Source: DAMCAP01 sp964369265
Lineage (GTDB): Bacteria; Bacillota; Clostridia; Oscillospirales; Ruminococcaceae
Direction of reading: 5' to 3'
DNA: 33,600 nt
NCBI GenBank assembly: GCA_964369265.1
Contig: CAYJEV010000009.1
Span: 1 to 33,600 of the forward strand
Part shown: one piece after another, positions 7,190 to 12,840 of the stretch
Layout of the letters: each line of letters opens with the position of its first letter
Position numbering within the stretch: position 1 is the first letter of the stretch
Translations under genes and position numbers: made by a program
Notes under the pieces: generated by a model
The model's input: only the letters and a program-made list of their open reading frames with translations
Databases searched by the model: none
What the model was told of the DNA's origin: nothing

Positions 7190-7273
7190 CGGCTGAAGAG
7201 CCGAGAAATTTATATTAGATTTAGAATAAATCTAATATAAATTGGTCACGTGGGCATTCCGTTGCCCACGACC
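7190..7273 (+). repeat. Block of three consecutive palindromes
   Basis: Three hairpins in a row: CGGCT/AGCCG (7190-7203) with a GAAG loop; a perfect 17-bp stem with a 3-nt loop (7207-7223 with 7227-7243); and CGTGGGCA/TGCCCACG (7249-7270), extended by GGT/ACC at 7244-7246 and 7271-7273. After this comes a GC-rich spacer and the repeat copy at 7296. The block does not code. It looks like a compound intergenic palindromic element of the REP/MITE sort. Confidence 0.55.
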
Positions 7274-7295
7274 TTCAAAATCGCCCCTGCGAGGA

Positions 7296-7329
7296 ATATA
7301 AATAATCGTAGTGAAACGGAGATTTATAT
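7296..7329 (+). repeat. Dispersed repeat, copy A (core AATCG-T-AGTGAAACGGAGATT)
   Basis: The core at 7304-7324 matches the copy at 28389-28409, differing at one base (T for C). Flanking arms ATATAAAT (7296-7303) and ATTTATAT (7322-7329) pair with each other. The arms differ from those of the other copy but are again complementary. It ends 20 bp before the start of the next gene. Confidence 0.6.
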
Positions 7330-7349
7330 AATAGAAAGAGGAGTATAGC

Positions 7350-7676
7350 ATGGAATACATACAATTTTGCAATAAAATCAAAGAGGTGCAGAAAAGTAAA
7401 CCTTTATTGTTTGAATTAGGTCAAGATAAAATAGCTAATGATGATTTAATTAGAAATATAAAAAAATCAAAGCAAATTTGGCTTGATATTAAAGACAATA
7501 TCAATAGTCAAAAAAAGACTGAAATGCAAATTAGTGAAACTGTGCTACACTTTGATTTTGAAAAGAATATTGTTAAAATAAAACGACTATCTGATAACCC
7601 TTCTATTCAATATAAATCTCCTTATGTGGAACCTACACTGGAAGATTTTTATGTAATGTTTGATTTCTTATTATAA
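7350..7676 (+). CDS. Hypothetical protein, 108 aa
   Basis: The ATG has GAGGAG upstream, and the frame is open to a TAA. The protein is lysine- and isoleucine-rich and soluble. It has an N-terminal helical part (FCNKIKEVQKSKPLLFELG), a central KKSKQIWLDIKDNINSQKKTE and a C-terminal VEPTLEDFYVMFDFLL. I see no motif I can name. Position suggests another immunity-island member; the next gene starts 40 bp later on the same strand and is probably co-transcribed. Confidence 0.6.
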   Translation: MEYIQFCNKIKEVQKSKPLLFELGQDKIANDDLIRNIKKSKQIWLDIKDNINSQKKTEMQISETVLHFDFEKNIVKIKRLSDNPSIQYKSPYVEPTLEDFYVMFDFLL

Positions 7677-7716
7677 TTTATTATAGCTACAATAACGTTT
7701 ATCTGGAGGAAACTAT

Positions 7717-8262
7717 ATGGCAAGAAAACTAATTTTTTATAACTCTTTGAGAAGAAAACAACGTGGGCAAAAAAGAAAGCTTAAGCGGCTAATAGAGTAT
7801 GTAAGTGAGTTTGAAACAAGCTATACATCAAAATATCCATACGAATGCTTTAGAACTCCTTGTAGTCTAGATTTCATCAATAGCAAAAAGACCTATGGGA
7901 AGATTAAAACTGAATTTTGTAGGGCATGGCTTAATAAAACTAAGGAGTTTATTGAACAAAAACCTGACAACAACAAATTCATCAAAATTGTTGCCCATAT
8001 AAATACCGAAGATTTATGGGGCGCCCAAATAAATATCTTTTATGATGAAGAATATTATTTGAATTTCTTCAAAAGAAATACAAACCTCGACGAACATAAA
8101 CTAATCGATAATAAATCCTTGAAAAGCATGAGGAATATTAGCTCAGATTTAAGCGAGATAGGTTTTAAAGAAAATTATAGCTATTATGATGAAGATGAAG
8201 ATACTTATATTACTATTTGTAATGAGCTGTGGCATTATGGCGAGTTCCCTAAAATGCCTTAG
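7717..8262 (+). CDS. DUF3916 family protein
   Basis: This is a 181-residue soluble protein. It has a very basic N-terminus (RKLIFYNSLRRKQRGQKRKLKRL), then CSLDFINSKKTYGKIKTEFCRAWLNKTKEFIEQKP, and then a core with EDLWGAQINIFYDEEYYLNFFKR. This order (basic start, FI-SKKT-, LW-x-QI-x-x-F, FFxR) matches what I know of DUF3916, a family of unknown function found in Bacilli and Clostridia. GGAGGAAAC precedes the ATG. It is the last gene of the plus-strand immunity-like run and ends at a strong two-way terminator. An immunity function is plausible from context only. Confidence 0.65.
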   Translation: MARKLIFYNSLRRKQRGQKRKLKRLIEYVSEFETSYTSKYPYECFRTPCSLDFINSKKTYGKIKTEFCRAWLNKTKEFIEQKPDNNKFIKIVAHINTEDLWGAQINIFYDEEYYLNFFKRNTNLDEHKLIDNKSLKSMRNISSDLSEIGFKENYSYYDEDEDTYITICNELWHYGEFPKMP

Positions 8263-8287
8263 AGATAAATTTTTTATGATAATAAAA

Positions 8288-8322
8288 TAAGGGCTGTGAT
8301 TTTCTATTCATCACAGCCCTTA
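8288..8322. terminator. Two-way terminator between the DUF3916 and selenoprotein genes
   Basis: A perfect 13-bp stem, TAAGGGCTGTGAT (8288-8300) with its complement (8310-8322), and a 9-nt loop. AT-rich flanks on both sides let it serve the two convergent genes. Confidence 0.85.
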
Positions 8323-8325
8323 ATC

Positions 8326-8763
8326 TTATAGTTTGGAAATTAGTTTATCAACAGGCATACGGCGCAAATATTCAGTCGTATTTCTAAATAATGTGTTGCC
8401 GTTTTTATCAACAATAACAGTCACAGATTTTGCTAAAGTCTTGCCATCTTTTGCACGAATGCAAGATGCATTAAAATCATTTATTACCAGCCTATACTCG
8501 TCTGATAATAGTGGGAAGTTTAAATTTAACCTTTCCATCGACTTTTTAGCGTCATCAACTGTGTCGGTGCTGATACCTATTACAATCGCATTTTTCTTAG
8601 TGATTTCCTCAAGGCTGTCACGCAGCGCTTCAAAGTATCTCATTCAATGAGGTCACCAATCGGCTCTATAGAATACTATAATAGCCTTCTCTTTCTCCTT
8701 CATAGCTTCTGATAGAGTGAATACACTCCCATCGCCACTTAGTAGAGTAAAATCATAAATCAT
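8326..8763 (-). CDS. Peroxiredoxin-like selenoprotein with a UxxU motif (two in-frame TGA)
   Basis: The ATG at 8763 follows AAGGGGG by seven bases. The frame runs 145 codons to the TAA at 8326-8328, interrupted only by TGA at codons 37 (8655-8653) and 40 (8646-8644). The context is FYRADW-TGA-PH-TGA-MRYFEAL. Peroxiredoxin-like AhpC/TSA proteins have FYRGxWCPYC here, so both TGA codons occupy the two active-site cysteine positions. The thioredoxin fold is otherwise intact: DFTLLSGDGSVFTLSE at the start, then VIGISTDTVDDAKK, FPLLSDE, and SVTVIVDKNGNTLFR. TGA ends other genes in this window, so general reassignment is unlikely. A candidate SECIS lies at 8611-8630. The expected role is a selenium-dependent thiol peroxidase or oxidoreductase in the cytosol. 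One ordinary cysteine (residue 101) remains. Without recoding only the last 105 codons would be called. Confidence 0.8.
8611..8630 (-). promoter_or_regulatory. Candidate bacterial SECIS stem-loop
   Basis: The minus-strand sequence AAG-C-GCTG-CGTGA-CAGC-CTT forms a 7-bp stem with one bulged C and a 5-nt loop containing two G. The loop begins 21 nt after the second TGA and 30 nt after the first. Both distances are inside the roughly 16-37 nt window used to recognise bacterial SECIS elements. One hairpin could therefore serve both codons. This was folded by eye. Confidence 0.5.
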
Positions 8764-8814
8764 GTTTTAACCCCCTTCTTAATATGTATTATCTTGTAGT
8801 ATCTCTACTACTAT

Positions 8815-8844
8815 ATATTACCATAATAGAGCTATGTTGGTCAA
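8815..8844 (-). promoter_or_regulatory. Promoter of the selenoprotein gene
   Basis: Minus-strand -35 TTGACC (8844-8839), an 18-bp spacer and -10 TAATAT (8820-8815). The short leader begins close to a small hairpin, GTAGTA-GAGA-TACTAC (8796-8811), whose GAGA loop is of the stable GNRA type. Confidence 0.55.
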
Positions 8845-8893
8845 TATTCCAAATGCTGAAATTAATCTAGTTTATTTATGCAATTTAACAATA

Positions 8894-8934
8894 AAAACTA
8901 CCACAACAAAATTCGCTTTCGTAGTAGTAGTTTT
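8894..8934 (-). terminator. Terminator of the XRE-ImmA-alarmone synthetase operon
   Basis: On the minus strand, AAAACTACTACTAC pairs with GTTGTGGTAGTTTT (11 pairs beyond the A/T ends, one G-U and one T-T), followed by TATTGTT. It lies immediately after the alarmone synthetase stop codon. Confidence 0.6.
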
Positions 8935-8938
8935 ATTA

Positions 8939-9598
8939 TTATATTTTTTTACTATTATCATCAAGGCTATCGACTTGATTTTTAATCTCCTGCATCCTTA
9001 TATCAATATTCGCTATATCATTAGCGCATTCTAACAATGCCTCTGTCATATATTTAGGGGCATTTTTTCCTTTTTTATAATATAAGTCATGCTCCAAAGT
9101 CGCCCAAAAATCCATTGCAATTGTTCTAATCTGAATTTCCACCTTGACTATCACCGTTTCATCTGCGCAATAAACAGGCACACCCATCAAAAGATGGTAG
9201 CTTCGATATCCATTCTTTTTTGGGGACTGAATATAATCAACTTCTTTTAAAATTTTTATATCACCTTGCTTTTTAATAAGGTTTATCATTCTATAAATAT
9301 CCTCATTAAAGGAGCAAACAATTCTTATCCCTGCAATATCATAAAGGTTTTCCCACATTGACTCAATAGAAACTTCAAAGTTTTTCCTTTTAAGTTTCTC
9401 ATAAATTTTTAGTGGCGACTTTAATCTTGAAGTAATATGCGCTATTGGATTTCTTCTATGTATAACCTTAAATTCATCATTTAACACATCAAGCCTTGTA
9501 AGCATTGTTTTTAAGGCAGATTGATACAACAACATATACTTACTAAACTCTTTTGACTCTGTATCAAAATTAACATCATTAACTCGATTATCTATCAT
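8939..9598 (-). CDS. Small alarmone synthetase (RelA/SpoT synthetase domain)
   Basis: This is a single-domain (p)ppGpp synthetase-type protein of 219 residues; it has no HD hydrolase and no regulatory TGS/ACT domains. Synthetase features in order: RLKSPLKIYEKLKRK (ATP side), NLYDIAGIRIVCSF, SPKKNGYRSYHLLMG (the G-loop with the Tyr that stacks on the guanine), and VEIQIRTIAMDFWATLEHDLYYK. These are intact, so it is probably active. The family (RelQ/RelP-like) transfers pyrophosphate from ATP to GTP/GDP; some members modify tRNA instead. The start is the ATG at 9598 with AAAGGAGAG upstream; the TTG at 9601 is too close to it. It follows the ImmA gene by 12 bp, so it is probably controlled by the XRE repressor. 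Confidence 0.88.
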   Translation of the reverse strand: MIDNRVNDVNFDTESKEFSKYMLLYQSALKTMLTRLDVLNDEFKVIHRRNPIAHITSRLKSPLKIYEKLKRKNFEVSIESMWENLYDIAGIRIVCSFNEDIYRMINLIKKQGDIKILKEVDYIQSPKKNGYRSYHLLMGVPVYCADETVIVKVEIQIRTIAMDFWATLEHDLYYKKGKNAPKYMTEALLECANDIANIDIRMQEIKNQVDSLDDNSKKI

Positions 9599-9610
9599 CA
9601 AACTCTCCTT

Positions 9611-10228
9611 TTAATAACAGTTTAGTTTTTGAGGGCTTAACCTTAGTGAATTATGCTTTGTTGATTTAATAGTATGATAATTGCTTATATACTGAAGAAA
9701 CTGCATCGCCATCTCTTTATCTAGTTCATCCTTAAACAAATCCGATGAGTTTCTTTTTTGAGTTAAATACTCATGGCATTTTTTTGAAACTGAATAAGAT
9801 ACCTGACAAGCCTCAGCTATCTCCTCAACAGTCGATACTCCCATTAGTTGAAGCACTTGTATTGGGCATAGCAAATGCCAAGCTAATATATTAGCTGCCC
9901 TATCGTTGTTAATGCCTTCATTTTCTTTTTTACTATTTTCAAGATGCTTTAATAGGATATGAGCAATCTCATGTGCAATCGTAAAGCGCCGCCTTAATAA
10001 GTTGGTGTTTCTTTCATTATAGACTATTACTTTTTTCGATGCGCCAGAAATTGTAAAGCCATCCTCCAAAAACATTCTGCAAACGTCTTCGTGCGATATG
10101 TTTTTTAGCTCTGCATAATCTTCATATGTCGAAAAGGTTACACCTAAAGCTCTGCATATCTTTCCAAGATCAACTGGCAGGCTAGTTATTTCTGCTTTAA
10201 TATATATATTTAAGATGGTATCTAGCAT
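9611..10228 (-). CDS. ImmA/IrrE family zinc metallopeptidase
   Basis: COG2856 peptidases cleave a partner XRE-type repressor and so switch on genes of mobile elements or stress modules. The zinc motif is RFTIAHEIAHILLKH, with HEIAH at residues 86-90 (His86, Glu87, His90). A downstream acidic residue in INNDRAANILAWHLLCP probably supplies the third ligand; Asp109 stands where Glu is common. The length of 205 is typical of short family members. It lies 17 bp after the XRE gene and 12 bp before the alarmone synthetase, forming a three-gene operon. No membrane segment or signal peptide is seen. Confidence 0.87.
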   Translation of the reverse strand: MLDTILNIYIKAEITSLPVDLGKICRALGVTFSTYEDYAELKNISHEDVCRMFLEDGFTISGASKKVIVYNERNTNLLRRRFTIAHEIAHILLKHLENSKKENEGINNDRAANILAWHLLCPIQVLQLMGVSTVEEIAEACQVSYSVSKKCHEYLTQKRNSSDLFKDELDKEMAMQFLQYISNYHTIKSTKHNSLRLSPQKLNCY

Positions 10229-10245
10229 AAATACCTCCCAAGTTT

Positions 10246-10728
10246 CTACTTAACGTCCCAATCACGAGGCGCAAGCTTGCTAAGATCAGCCTCGTCAATT
10301 TCTGTTGGCTCTCCATTTCCTCTTGCAACTGCTAGGAAGGTATGCTTTTTATCAAGCTTATTTTCTGTTTCTTCTTTTAATGTTACCAAAGAACCTAAAA
10401 CATTTATCACAAAATCATGGTAATCATCTCCTAATGCTCTATAAAGCTTAATAATCTCTTGCTCCTTATCTGTTAAGCCGCTTAGTGGCTTTCTATACCC
10501 AAATTCCGCTAGTATGTCATCTACATTATACATAATGCATAACTGCATTAGAGTGTCGATATCAGGCTGGCTTTTTCCGCTCTCCCAAGAAGCGATTGTT
10601 GTGTGTGCTTTTTGAGTTAAATTGCCTATGTCTTTTTGTGTGTAGCCATGTTTTTCTCTTAAATCTCTTATAACACCTGCTATGTGTTGTTTTGCTGATG
10701 CACTATCGTTGATTTTAATCATATTCAT
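10246..10728 (-). CDS. XRE family transcriptional regulator (ImmR-like)
   Basis: The N-terminal helix-turn-helix spans VIRDLREKHGYTQKDIGNLTQKAHTTIASWESGKSQPDIDTLMQLC, the Cro/CI type. A C-terminal part with LTDKEQEIIKLYRALGDDYHDFVINVLGSL is likely the dimer or protease-sensitive region. The start is the ATG at 10728 (160 residues), with AAAGGGATG upstream; a more upstream ATG at 10755 lies about at the expected transcription start (-10 TATAAT at 10765-10760). It heads the operon with ImmA and the alarmone synthetase and is divergent from the zinc-ribbon gene. By analogy with ImmR/ImmA it should repress one or both promoters, probably through ACGAA-TAT-TTCGT at 10923-10935. Confidence 0.85.
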   Translation of the reverse strand: MNMIKINDSASAKQHIAGVIRDLREKHGYTQKDIGNLTQKAHTTIASWESGKSQPDIDTLMQLCIMYNVDDILAEFGYRKPLSGLTDKEQEIIKLYRALGDDYHDFVINVLGSLVTLKEETENKLDKKHTFLAVARGNGEPTEIDEADLSKLAPRDWDVK

Positions 10729-10789
10729 AACCATCCCTTTCTGTGAAGAACGCATTTTAATTATAGTGTCTATTTATAATGCGCCCTAA

Positions 10790-10822
10790 TTTTTGTTGTT
10801 AAATTTCAGTCGACAACAAAAA
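10790..10822. promoter_or_regulatory. Inverted repeat upstream of the XRE gene
   Basis: A perfect 10-bp inverted repeat, TTTTTGTTGT (10790-10799) with ACAACAAAAA (10813-10822), and a 13-bp spacer, just upstream of the likely XRE promoter. It is either a binding site for the repressor or a transcript hairpin. It does not match the ACGAA palindrome of the divergent promoter. Confidence 0.35.
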
Positions 10823-10914
10823 CTTATCTAAAATGACATACTATTTTAGCTATAGTCTTATTTTACCACTTTATTCAAATTAAATCAATAGTTTGAAAAA
10901 AGTAAAATTCCCTA

Positions 10915-10943
10915 TTGACAAAACGAATATTTCGTATTATAAT
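10915..10943 (+). promoter_or_regulatory. Divergent promoter with embedded operator palindrome
   Basis: -35 TTGACA (10915-10920), a 17-bp spacer and -10 TATAAT (10938-10943): a full consensus promoter. The spacer contains the inverted repeat ACGAA-TAT-TTCGT (10923-10935), the position expected for a repressor that blocks RNA polymerase. The XRE protein encoded divergently is the obvious candidate. Confidence 0.75.
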
Positions 10944-10979
10944 GAATTAAAATACTAAAAATTCGGAGGTGATAGCGAT

Positions 10980-11141
10980 ATTTGTTTTTTTGATAGCAAA
11001 GAAAAGATGATTTTTGGGTATTGTTATTTTTGCAAGCAAGCTATTTTAAAAGGAGAAGATTACCTTAGAACAGAAAAAGGCAATGTTTGCGAGGCATGCG
11101 AATACACTTATCTTAAATCAATAAGGAGGATAGCAGAATGA
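10980..11141 (+). CDS. Small zinc-ribbon-like protein, probable ATT start
   Basis: An open frame of 53 codons carries two CxxC pairs: FGYCYFCKQA and GNVCEACEY, about 24 residues apart, typical of a zinc ribbon. A strong ribosome binding site (GGAGGTGAT, 10965-10973) lies six bases before an ATT codon at 10980. No ATG, GTG or TTG is in frame at that position. The alternative is the internal ATG at 11007 (44 residues, still with both CxxC pairs) but without a good ribosome binding site. The stop overlaps the next gene's start as ATGA, so the two are probably translationally coupled. It is transcribed from the operator-bearing promoter at 10915-10943. Function unknown; genes like this occur in phages and integrative elements. 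Confidence 0.55.
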   Translation: MCFFDSKEKMIFGYCYFCKQAILKGEDYLRTEKGNVCEACEYTYLKSIRRIAE

Positions 11142-11455
11142 ACAGAACTAGTATTAGTCAATTTGAACGAATGGAGATGATATATCTCTGCAAAGGACAC
11201 AAAAATAGGCTCAAAAAATATGGAAATTCCCTTATAGACTTTCAATTCATTAAGCAAGATATGCCTTTAGAAGCTAGAAAAATTCTGGCAGTCGAACTTT
11301 CACTTTCTGAAATTGAAGAGAGCCTAAGAGAGGCTTTATGGCAAAATATTTTATATGCAACTGCCTATGAATATCTTAATATTCCAATAAGCAGGCAAGG
11401 ATTTTATAATCTTAGAAAGCAGTTTCTAACTTCCATTTTTTCACGCTTAAATTAA
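11138..11455 (+). CDS. Hypothetical protein, 105 aa, phage-like context
   Basis: The ATG overlaps the stop of the zinc-ribbon gene (ATGA) and has AGGAGG ten bases upstream. The protein is mainly helical and charged: ERMEMIYLCKGHKNRLKKYG, LEARKILAVELSLSEIEESLREALWQNILYATAYEYL, then ISRQGFYNLRKQFL. The last segment looks like a recognition helix, but I cannot assign a family. Being second in an operon under probable XRE control suggests it belongs to the same regulated module. No integrase or structural phage gene is nearby. Confidence 0.6.
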   Translation: MNRTSISQFERMEMIYLCKGHKNRLKKYGNSLIDFQFIKQDMPLEARKILAVELSLSEIEESLREALWQNILYATAYEYLNIPISRQGFYNLRKQFLTSIFSRLN

Positions 11456-11485
11456 CTTTCGTCATAATATAGAATTTTCATCATA

Positions 11486-11515
11486 ACAATTGTGAGATAT
11501 GCTAATATCAATTGT
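11486..11515 (+). promoter_or_regulatory. Palindrome upstream of the DUF401 gene
   Basis: Nested inverted repeats: outer ACAATT/AATTGT (11486-11491, 11510-11515) and inner GATAT/ATATC (11496-11500, 11505-11509). They lie in the 114-bp gap before the transporter-like gene. They could be an operator or a leader hairpin. A weak promoter candidate, TTTTCA-17-TATGCT, overlaps them. Confidence 0.3.
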
Positions 11516-11569
11516 ATCAGAAATTATGTATTATTGTATGTATGAGAAACTAAATTTAAGGAGAAAGAA

Positions 11570-12790
11570 ATGAATATTCAAGTTATTATGCTAATCTTGT
11601 CATTTATAATAATGGCTATCATGCTAAGGAGAAAGATGAATTTTGGGGTTACTATGATTATAACTGCCACCATCCTCGCCCTTAGCGCTGGACAAAATTT
11701 AAGCGAATACCTAAACACCTTGCTCACCACTATTACTGCCGAAAACACAATTGAAACTTGCGGTGCAGTTTTCACAATCGGAATCCTTGGCGGATTGCTT
11801 AGTAGGTTTGGGATATTAAATAGGATTGTGGCTGATTTTGGCAATCTAATTAGCAGCAGAAAAATTATTGCTATGATAATACCAGCAATCATAGGATTGT
11901 TGCCAGTGCCTGGTGGGGCTGTTATGTCTGTTCCTTTTGTCGATACTTTAGGAAATGATTTGGAGATGTCTGCTCAAAGAAAATCGGCGATAAATCTTGT
12001 GTTTAGGCATGTTGGCATAATGATAATGCCGTTCTCCTCAACTCTTTTGATGGTTGGTGCAATCCTTCCCTCTGTTGGTGTGTATGGTCTTATTCCTTAT
12101 AATCTAGTGTTTATGATATGCCTTTTTGCGGCTGGTTATTTTGTTTATATTAGCGATCTTAAACCAAAGCACGAATACAAGGCCTCCCCTTCTTTTAAAA
12201 CCTTTGCTTCACTAATGATTAACCTATCTCCTATATATGTTTGTGTGCTTACTAGTATCATATTTGGCTTGCCTATATATATGGGCGCTTTAGTTAGTTT
12301 AGTTGTGGTTTATTTGATTAGCGATAAATCTGATTTCTTTAGCAAGTTTAAAGCCTCATTAAACTTCAATATGCTTTTGACCATCTTTGGGGTTATGCTG
12401 CTGCAAAATGTCATTGGCTCGCTTGATCAAATGCTTAACAGCTTCCAAAGCATGGTTGGTGATGGCATATTCGGTATGGTAATTTTATCATTAGGAGGAG
12501 CTTTCTTCTCTTTCATCACAGGTCTATCACTAACTTCATACGGCATTGTACTGCCGCTGCTTGCTGGACTTGCTCTCCCTGATAACACAACTCTTGTATT
12601 TGCCTATTCTATATTTATTTGCAGTTACATAGGTTACTATTTCTCTCCTTTACATCTCTGCCAAGTGTTTACAAATGAATATTTGAAGGTTGAAACAGGC
12701 ACACTTTACAAAGAATATACAAAATATTTCCTATTTGCTATAATATCAGGCGTTTTATGTATTGCCACTGTCGCATTCTTTATGCTATAA
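11570..12790 (+). CDS. DUF401 family integral membrane protein (transporter-like)
   Basis: This is a 406-residue very hydrophobic protein with about ten or more membrane helices. The segment IPAIIGLLPVPGGAVMSVPFVDTLG matches the DUF401 signature (L-P-x-P-G-G-A), followed by RKSAINLVFRHVGIMIMPFSST. A second half begins near SPIYVCVLTSIIFGLP, giving a two-part fold like ion-transporter-superfamily permeases. The substrate is not known for the family. AAGGAGAAAG precedes the ATG. The gap to the CapA-like gene is 50 bp on the same strand, so they may be co-transcribed. Confidence 0.8.
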   Translation: MNIQVIMLILSFIIMAIMLRRKMNFGVTMIITATILALSAGQNLSEYLNTLLTTITAENTIETCGAVFTIGILGGLLSRFGILNRIVADFGNLISSRKIIAMIIPAIIGLLPVPGGAVMSVPFVDTLGNDLEMSAQRKSAINLVFRHVGIMIMPFSSTLLMVGAILPSVGVYGLIPYNLVFMICLFAAGYFVYISDLKPKHEYKASPSFKTFASLMINLSPIYVCVLTSIIFGLPIYMGALVSLVVVYLISDKSDFFSKFKASLNFNMLLTIFGVMLLQNVIGSLDQMLNSFQSMVGDGIFGMVILSLGGAFFSFITGLSLTSYGIVLPLLAGLALPDNTTLVFAYSIFICSYIGYYFSPLHLCQVFTNEYLKVETGTLYKEYTKYFLFAIISGVLCIATVAFFML

Positions 12791-12840
12791 TAACCTCAAA
12801 GACAAAAACAATAAACTTTATCACTTTTGGAGGATACTAA

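Noticed and set aside
7190..7330. CRISPR array or tandem repeat
   Set aside because: The block consists of different palindromes, with no repeated unit and no regular spacers; no cas genes are present.
8326..8643. Reading the peroxiredoxin-like gene as starting at the ATG at 8643
   Set aside because: That start lacks a ribosome binding site, would remove the first strand and the redox motif of the fold, and leaves the good upstream start and coding frame unexplained.
8333..8650. Plus-strand ORF of 105 codons opposite the selenoprotein gene
   Set aside because: No ribosome binding site and no recognisable domain, and the other strand encodes a clear peroxiredoxin-like protein with promoter and ribosome binding site. 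It exists because of the codon bias of that gene.
8644..8655. Reassignment of TGA to Trp or Gly in this organism
   Set aside because: TGA ends rimM, the SUKH gene and the CdiI-like gene normally, and Trp is encoded by TGG throughout. Other genes have no internal TGA.
8834..9034. Plus-strand ORF of 66 codons rich in Val and Leu
   Set aside because: It runs over the terminator and the 3' end of the alarmone synthetase on the other strand, with no ribosome binding site. Its hydrophobic look comes from the hairpin sequence.
9598..11455. Complete prophage or integrative element
   Set aside because: Only the regulatory genes and two small unknown genes are present. No integrase, terminase, replication gene, tRNA gene or attachment repeat is visible, so at most it is a remnant or a domesticated module.
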